A program made the position numbers and the translations under genes. This document shows positions 57,918-64,000 of a stretch of 64,000 bases of DNA, piece after piece (position 1 is the first letter of the stretch; each line of letters starts with the position of its first letter). The stretch is from Margaritifera margaritifera (lineage: Eukaryota; Mollusca; Bivalvia; Unionida; Margaritiferidae). The notes below the pieces were generated by a model, which searched no databases, was not told the DNA's origin, and was given only the letters and a program-made list of their open reading frames with translations. Where the stretch lies: positions 3,734,501 to 3,798,500 of the forward strand of contig JAQPZY010001628.1 in the NCBI GenBank assembly GCA_029931535.1. Reading direction: 5' to 3'.

Positions 57918-57921
<4 letters not shown>
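57187..57921 (-). repeat. 5' LTR of the Gypsy element
   Basis: 735 bp, same edges as the other LTR. As the 5' LTR of a minus-strand element it should hold the promoter; no unambiguous TATA box can be singled out in this AT-rich DNA. Confidence 0.97.

Positions 57922-57985
<64 letters not shown>
57922..57985 (+). repeat. (TA)n tract between the two LTR elements
   Basis: About 32 TA units. The young element lies on one side and an older solo LTR on the other. Confidence 0.95.
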
Positions 57986-57990
<5 letters not shown>

Positions 57991-58773
57991 CAACTCTATG
58001 GTCTAAGAAAAATGTAACAGAAAGAAAGTGAAACTAACGAATCAAGCAAAAATCAACAAGCAATTTATTTCTAGACAATTAAAGTGAAAATTCAGAAGAC
58101 AGTAACGTGAATTCAAATCCAAATAATCAAATAATCCTAAGTGTCCTACTCACAAGTTCTAAATATAGAATGTTCCGAATGAATGACTGTATCCTTGAAT
58201 GTGTTGATGTGCCAATATTCTTTAATGCCATGATGTGCCAGTAGTCTTTAATGTGATGATGTGCCAAAATGAAGTACTCCAGAATATCTTTTAATAAGTT
58301 CACATAAATCCCAAAATCATCAATTCAAAACCCAAAAGTCTATGAGCACTTTTATAATCCAATGAATATTTTAAATAATTCCTCTCTCTGAATTTGGAAT
58401 TATTTTTGACAACTGTAATGACTCTTGAAAAGACTGATGTTAAGGTCGCAACTGAAAAACTGTCCACTAAACATGTTATTTATAAAGATAATGTTCTAGA
58501 ATATTATGGTGTATGTGACTTTTGACACATAACTCTAAAGGAAATTATTGTTTTATCTGTAAACAAAATCAACCTTGACCTCAAATTAAATCAACAACTT
58601 GTTTACCAAAACCATCCTTGAACTCAAATACTAAGAAAACAACCTAATTCAAGGACAATATCTAAACATGTCAACATTATACTTAACATTAAGGTTTAAG
58701 CAAATATTAAAGTCAAGAAAGATTTATAATTTCCAAAAATATTTATAATATCATATAAACATCATACATAAGA
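57986..58773 (-). mobile_element. older solo LTR, same superfamily and orientation
   Basis: About 788 bp. Starts AGTTACAACTCTATGGTCTA and ends CATACATAAGA, both edges mutated from TGTTACGACTC and CATACATAACA. Long blocks match the young LTRs (AAGAAAAATGTAACAGAAAG, AATCAACAAGCAATTTATT) with frequent differences and some insertions, for example ATGTGCCAATATTC-type repeats near 58205-58265. Embedded in TA repeats on both sides, which hides any target duplication. Confidence 0.9.

Positions 58774-58834
<61 letters not shown>
58774..58834 (+). repeat. (TA)n tract
   Basis: About 29 TA units following GTA. Probably the continuation of the tract into which both LTR elements inserted. Confidence 0.95.
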
Positions 58835-58837
<3 letters not shown>

Positions 58838-59820
58838 TGTTCTAGTCGACCCAATATAATTTGTCAACTTCCAAGGACACATACAAGTAGTATCTTTTCC
58901 AGTCTGAAATCTATTTCCAGTTACGCATGACATTTTTTTTCAGGCAATATGATCTATAAAGAATTCAATATGTATATATTTATTTGACATTGTACATGTA
59001 CTAACGCTAAAGCGAAAGTAGGACATGATTACGTTGATTTCACACCGTAACAATGACTTAAGCTTTTGATATTTGCTGTTTGTTTTTCCTTGATTGTTGT
59101 CTGCTTGGTCAGGCCATACGAAGAGAAAACATGAGAGAGAGAAGAAAAATTGTATGTATTCGGTGACGTTGTACCACATACTACTACTAATAATGAAAAA
59201 GACATATTGATCCACCTGTTATATACCTGCTTTTGATATTTATTCTAGAATACTTAATATTTGATTTGTCTGTTCGATCATAATAATGCAGCCTTTTCCA
59301 TGTGACTCATTGTCAAACCAATTCTATAAACCATTGTATACGTACGAATGTTACGGCGATATGGCATCATCTAAATTTAAACATACTTCGGCATCTAATG
59401 TAAATATTAACTTAGCAACGATATGAGACACAGTTTGCCAATTTAAGGAGAGAGGAAACAGATCCTTAGAATTCACTGCCATCTACATGTTGACTCACTA
59501 ATACAGTTTCCATTTGAAAGCCTTGATATAGTTCAGCTGTTTACATTGTGTAAAATATAATGAGTGCAAGTTGAAATAAGTCATTTTTTGCAGATAGGTG
59601 CACAACAACATGGTTCTCAAACGGTACAGTAACCTTTCATCCCAGCGTGAGGTCGCAAAAGGGCGTATGACAACATAATTAAAACAAACGTGGAAAAAGA
59701 GGCATGCAGGGAGGGAAATGAATAGAATAAGAACCAATAATATTTTCTATCTAATATCAGGAATCTACAAAGACAATTATGTACGATTGTGTACAGACAA
59801 CACTTACCAATATATATTTA
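58835..59820. other. no gene recognised
   Basis: Unique sequence. Open frames at 59215-58940 and 59737-59498 (minus) lack motifs. Confidence 0.5.
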
Positions 59821-59822
59821 GA

Positions 59823-60643
59823 CATGACCATGTCCATTCATTAGTTTATATGAAACTTGATGATATTAGAACTGACCATGTCCATTCATTAGTTTATATG
59901 AAACTTGATGATATTAGACCTGACCATGTTCATTTATTAGTTTATATGAAACTGGATGATATTAGACCTGACCATGTTCATTCATTAGTTTATATGAAAC
60001 TTGATGATATTAGACCTAACCATGTCCATTCATTAGTTTATATGAAACTTGATGATATTTAGACCTGACCATGTTCATTCATTAGTTTATATGAAACTTG
60101 ATGATATTTAGACCTGACCATGTCCATTCATTAGTTTATATGAAACTTGATGATATTAGTCCTGACCATGTCCATTCATTAGTTTATATGAAACTTGATG
60201 ATATTAGACCTGACCATGTCCATACATTAGTTTATATGAAACTTGATGATATTAGACCTGACCATGTCCATTCATTAGTTTATATGAAACTTGATGATAT
60301 TTAGACCTGACCATGTCCATTCATTAGTTTATATGAAACTTGATGATATTAGACCTGACCATGTCCATTCATTAGTTTATATGAAACTTGATGATATTAG
60401 ACCTGACCATGTCCATTCATTAGTTTATATGAAACTTGATGATATTTAGACCTGACCATGTCCATTCATTAGTTTATATGAAACTTGATGATATTTGACC
60501 TGACCATGTCCATTCATTAGTTTATATGAAACTTGATGATATTAGACCTGACCATGTCCATTCATTAGTTTATATGAAACTTGATGATATTTAGACCTGA
60601 CCATGTCCATTCATTAGTTTATATGAAACTTGATGATATTAGT
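59823..60643 (+). repeat. 48-bp tandem repeat (with 49-bp variants), about 17 copies
   Basis: Unit ATTAGACCTGACCATGTCCA then TTCATTAGTTTATATGAAAC plus TTGATGAT. The 48-bp units keep a forward frame open with the 16-residue period RPDHVHSLVYMKLDDI. Units with one extra T (ATTTAG) introduce an in-frame TAG, so the frame breaks several times (for example at 60060 and 60302). Confidence 0.94.
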
Positions 60644-62175
60644 CGACAATAATTTCAGATTTGTTTTACGTACCATAGCATACATGCTCGTCTGATTAAA
60701 TAGCTACCAAGTATTTGACGTAAATGTTACCAAATACTATGAAATCAGTCCTCTGATAATTATCATATATTATGAAATCTGCGTCTGGCTTGAGGTCGAT
60801 GTTTGCCCTATTTTCAAGGACATCAAAACAACTATCGTCAAATGAAGGGTTCTTACAAGGCAAATACTACAAATTATTTTCCTCTAAATCACCTAACGAT
60901 CACACATCTCGAAACTCTAATTTCACAATTGCATGTGTTTTCTTGCTTCACCCATCAGTAAGCCTTTAAAGCTGAAGATTGGAACTTTATGCATTGCACC
61001 ACAAAACACGACCCAAACACCTAATATAAATAATTATTCCTATTTCAAATTACTAAACACTTATATATTAGAATATCCCGAGAATTCCTTATGTTAATCA
61101 ATTAGTCAGGGCTCATTTTTCGAAACTAATCCATGCTACCATAAAGTCTCGTGATTACTGTACATTATGACAGTCTTCTCCTAGATATTGGCTAATTACT
61201 CGGTTTAAGAAATATCTTCCCATACCGACTTCCCATAATCAACAAATAATCACTAACATCTAACAAATCTATAAACGGAGATGTAGGTACAAATAGCACA
61301 TACCCTAGGTTTATTACAAGAAGTATTCTTATACGCGTTGATGGCGCAAGGATAAAACTCTATAATTACAACATTCATACATTCTGGAGGTTTCCAAAAA
61401 TATCATTGGTTAAGACGATCACATGACCGTTGTGTTTATTGTTTTCTTTTCTCAATGAAAACACATGTACGTCGCCTAACTAATATCATAGGAACTACTT
61501 TGCATCAAAATTGAACAAATATGGCTGCCGTACTTTGTCTCTCTTCGATGTTATTATCTTAAAAATAAAAAATAAAAAACAACAAGCAAAAAATACAAAT
61601 GTTTATCACTGTTTTATGGTTTTTATTGCTATTTTGTGAATTATTACCTTGGATAAATTTGTCCTTAACATTTGCATACCTTCAGTAAAACGAGAATTAA
61701 ATCTAGCATATCGTCTGCTAAACAAACAAGCTTACTTCTCCCAAAATCAATATTTCATATTGTGTTACTCGCAAACTTTAGTTCAAATATTGTCATATAG
61801 ACACAAAATCGACTTCGCAATTTTACTCTGAATCTTCCGGAAGAAAACAAAGATGACATTCAGATGGATCCAGATGAAATTAACCATTTAATATCTGCAC
61901 TAGTGATTGACGGCGATCACTTCGATCTAATTTATGACTCAGAAACATTTCACGACTAGGAATTGTCAATGGAGAAAGCTTAACCAGACTGAGGAACACA
62001 AATACTGGGAATCGAAAATAAAATTAAAAAAATAAAAACAACACCAAATAGGGTGTTCAACTCTTCAAGGGTTAGCATGAAGATAGAAATATATCAAGAA
62101 AAGGACTATAAGCAAAGTGTAAAATGCAAACACAATTATGATTTTCCTCATACAAAAAGCAATATAATTACCTTT
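60644..62175. other. mostly featureless; one coding-like scrap
   Basis: At about 61840-61957 the plus strand reads LPEENKDDIQMDPDEINHLI followed by SALVIDGDHFDLIYD, then a stop. It is acidic and protein-like but unassigned; it could be an N-terminal remnant of the recombinase gene 1.1 kb downstream. Nothing else is evident. Confidence 0.35.
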
Positions 62176-62176
62176 C

Positions 62177-62177
<1 letters not shown>

Positions 62178-62222
<45 letters not shown>
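62178..62222 (+). repeat. (AAT)n microsatellite
   Basis: About 15 AAT units. Confidence 0.95.
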
Positions 62223-62224
<2 letters not shown>

Positions 62225-63065
62225 CGGATTATATTTAAGACATTTAATGTACTTTTTGTTGTTTCATAGGTGTATAAACTTGGACATGTCGCTAAAAATA
62301 CTTTGTTAATGGCATACCCAACTTCCTAAACAATATACACTTTGTCAAATTAATTCGTCTCATTTTGTAAGTTCCTTCCACTTAGTCTACATGTACATGA
62401 CTTTCCTCAAAGAATATGTATTTTTTAATTTAAAAAATCAATGCTTTATCGTTAGGAAAGTGGCACAAAAGTAAGTGTTCAAACTGTTCTTAAATAAAAA
62501 GTACTATTTGGTTCAAGCTCCTTTGGAAATGAAAAACCAAAATAAATCAGTAAAGAAATTTGGTATTGCAAATTCCGATTCCAATAATCACAATAAGTAA
62601 AAGTCTGATTTACAAGACACAGATCTAAACAAATTCAGTTATATCCTGAATGTATACATACATTTATTATGGGGAACCTCAAAATTGTGGATCATATAAT
62701 CTATTATAATCTGCAAACCTTAAGAAACTCTTGAATTCGTAAAAGACTTATTTAATAACTTGAAAATTGAATCATTAATTGTAATCATTGACTTAGTTTT
62801 ACAAATAAATTCTGTTTAATACCCGTATTTTGATGTTAACAAAATCTAAGAAATACCCAAATTCCAAGAAAATGCAAATAAAATGTGCCGCACTGATGCA
62901 AAATACAAAACCTTATAATTTCCCTCTTTTGACTGGTGTCAGGAAACACATGCAAACATCCGCAGGAACAGAATGTAAAGCTGCACAGATTTTATGCAGA
63001 GGCACAACCCAATCAGACTGAGAGTAGCATGACAAGCCTACCCCCTCCCCTTCCCCCGAAAAATG
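62223..63065. other. no gene recognised
   Basis: AT-rich. Open frames at 62830-63021 (plus) and 63152-62913 (minus) overlap and have no motif. Confidence 0.45.
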
Positions 63066-63614
63066 TATGTGCTTTATCAACATAAATTTAAAAGACATGA
63101 ACAGAGACATATACATTGTGAATAATGGGAAGTTTAAACAGGCAAATGACATGTTAAATGCTAAACTGAAATTTAATGTAAAATCTGTCCTTTCTAGACC
63201 AACTGAACATAAGGATATTATTTTGAAGCCAGATATGAGGTAAATTCACCAAACCTTGCAAAAATTGATCCAGTCGCAGTTATATTCTGCATACGGTACA
63301 TACTGACAATCAATTTTGCAAGACGAGGGTTTGAATTTCGTCAGTGATTGACTACCTCTTCTTTTTTGTTCAAGGTTGATGAATCTGGCCCATCCCTCTC
63401 TGAAACATTGTACACTGTGAAGCCAATATCAGCCCGTCAGTTCTTAAGTTTTATGTCTGACATTTTCAGATATGCTGGGGTTGAAACTAGGTGCACAGCA
63501 CACTGTCTTAGAGCAACTGCTATCAAAGCAATAAATTAATCTTGTCCAGAAGCTAGACATACGATGTTTCTGTCCGGACACAGAAATGAGTCCTCTGTCA
63601 GGTCATACATCTAA
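63066..63614 (+). pseudogene. Crypton-type tyrosine recombinase, C-terminal domain relic
   Basis: Plus-strand segments give a tyrosine recombinase of the Crypton-derived kind. First CFININ-LKDMNRD and NGKFKQANDMLNAKLKFNVK (about 63070-63170) with RPTEHKDIILKPDM. After a frame change near 63238 comes the first catalytic Arg region NFARRGFEF (63315-63341). TGA at 63345-63347 interrupts, then FKVDESGPSLSETLY and ISARQFLSFMSDIFRYAGVE. The HxxR motif follows in AHCLRATAIKAIN (about 63499-63536), then TAA at 63537-63539, then in the same phase PEARHTMFLSGHRNESSVRS with the final YI and a stop at 63612-63614. So R, H-x-x-R, GHR and the nucleophilic Tyr region are all visible. Two stops and one frameshift make it dead. 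Crypton-like is inferred from motif wording; a DIRS-type recombinase is less likely because its motifs differ. Confidence 0.68.
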
Positions 63615-64000
63615 ACAGAAAGCAAAAAAAAAAAAAAAGAGCAAAATCTTGTCCACAGTCTCCACTGGGCAAAGAAATTCAAATTCATTAGTAAGAAACA
63701 AGCCGGTCCAAAACTTTCGGTCCTGAGGTCATGCCGGTCACTTCCCATTTCTCGTCAACACACACTCATAAAAAACTCCTGCATCATTTTGCATCAGGCT
63801 TTGCAAGCAACTCGACATGTGCATTCAACAACTGCACTTTCAACTTCAGCTCAATATAAATCTTGAAACATTCACATACGAAATAATGCAGCTTCTACAA
63901 ATCCAATTTCAAAATACTTATCCGTCAACACTACTGTAACTGTATGCTAGGATTCCTTAATTTAGGTTGTGTTTACATGACTCTGAAAACTGATTTTTAC
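63615..64000. other. 3' flank of the recombinase relic
   Basis: An A-run (63626-63640), then a frame in the same phase stays open for about 75 more codons (HWAKKFKFISKKQAGPKL...), possibly the former C-terminal tail. No transposon end was found before the window closes. Confidence 0.4.

Larger units (their letters stand above)
51323..57921 (-). mobile_element. full-length Ty3/Gypsy LTR retrotransposon, Gmr1-like domain order
   Basis: A 6599-bp element read on the minus strand. Both 735-bp LTRs are present with TG...CA ends and I found a single difference between them (A near 51997 versus G at the equivalent site near 57861), so insertion is recent. In order from the 5' LTR: tRNA-Pro primer site, gag, protease, integrase, reverse transcriptase, RNase H, purine tract, 3' LTR. 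Integrase before RT is the Copia-like order found in the Gmr1 group of Gypsy elements (Goodwin and Poulter). The pol frame is continuous in one phase from about 56735 to 52196 apart from three stops; gag has a frameshift in a GA microsatellite. The flanks are TA repeat on both sides, so the target duplication (ATAT fits) cannot be proven. Confidence 0.96.

Noticed and set aside
51318..57926. A proven target-site duplication for the young Gypsy element
   Set aside because: Flanks are TA repeats; 4 bp (ATAT) agree but 5 bp do not, and the match is meaningless in a microsatellite.

Overview
This is a eukaryotic, AT-rich, intron-scale or intergenic stretch of an animal genome with no intact cellular gene that I can recognise. 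The mix of elements (a decayed Polinton/Maverick, a Ty3/Gypsy element with integrase ahead of reverse transcriptase, a Crypton-type tyrosine recombinase, a FLYWCH-MULE transposase relic, tRNA-derived SINEs, LINE 3' ends) and a very high density of minisatellites suggests a marine invertebrate. A bivalve mollusc is my best guess; this is inference, since no species-diagnostic gene is present.

Layout. 1-690: 3' end of a LINE. 1449-1640: tRNA-derived SINE. 3383-15726: a 12.3-kb decayed Polinton bounded by terminal inverted repeats, with a broken integrase plus chromodomain-like tail at its left end, a DNA-polymerase-associated fragment, and a series of broken short genes on both strands, including two copies of a phage-fibre-like motif. 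15.7-34.6 kb: mostly non-coding, with at least twelve tandem arrays, a second SINE split by a MITE, a solo LTR inserted in a minisatellite, a dispersed G-rich repeat and a 350-bp MITE. 35.4-38.5 kb: a decayed LINE, a second copy of the 217-bp MITE and a 1.25-kb satellite-like array. 40.0-43.7 kb: a CACGTG-bearing array, a TGATCA-bearing array and a FLYWCH-MULE transposase pseudogene cut off by a (TA)n tract. 45.3-47.3 kb: a solo LTR with a perfect target duplication and a second possible LTR. 51323-57921: a full-length, young Ty3/Gypsy element on the minus strand, directly followed by an older solo LTR of a related family. 59.8-60.6 kb: a 48-bp minisatellite. 63.07-63.61 kb: a Crypton-like tyrosine recombinase pseudogene.

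How the parts relate. The best-resolved system is the Gypsy element: 735-bp LTRs differing at one base, an 18-nt primer site for tRNA-Pro, a purine tract, gag with coiled coil, SCAN-like capsid and zinc knuckle, protease, integrase, then RT and RNase H. Its domain order is that of the Gmr1 group. The reading frame is broken by three in-frame stops and a microsatellite frameshift although the LTRs are almost identical, so it was probably defective when it jumped. Solo LTRs of the same superfamily at 30.2, 45.4 and 58.0 kb show repeated activity and loss by LTR recombination. All other coding traces are fossils.
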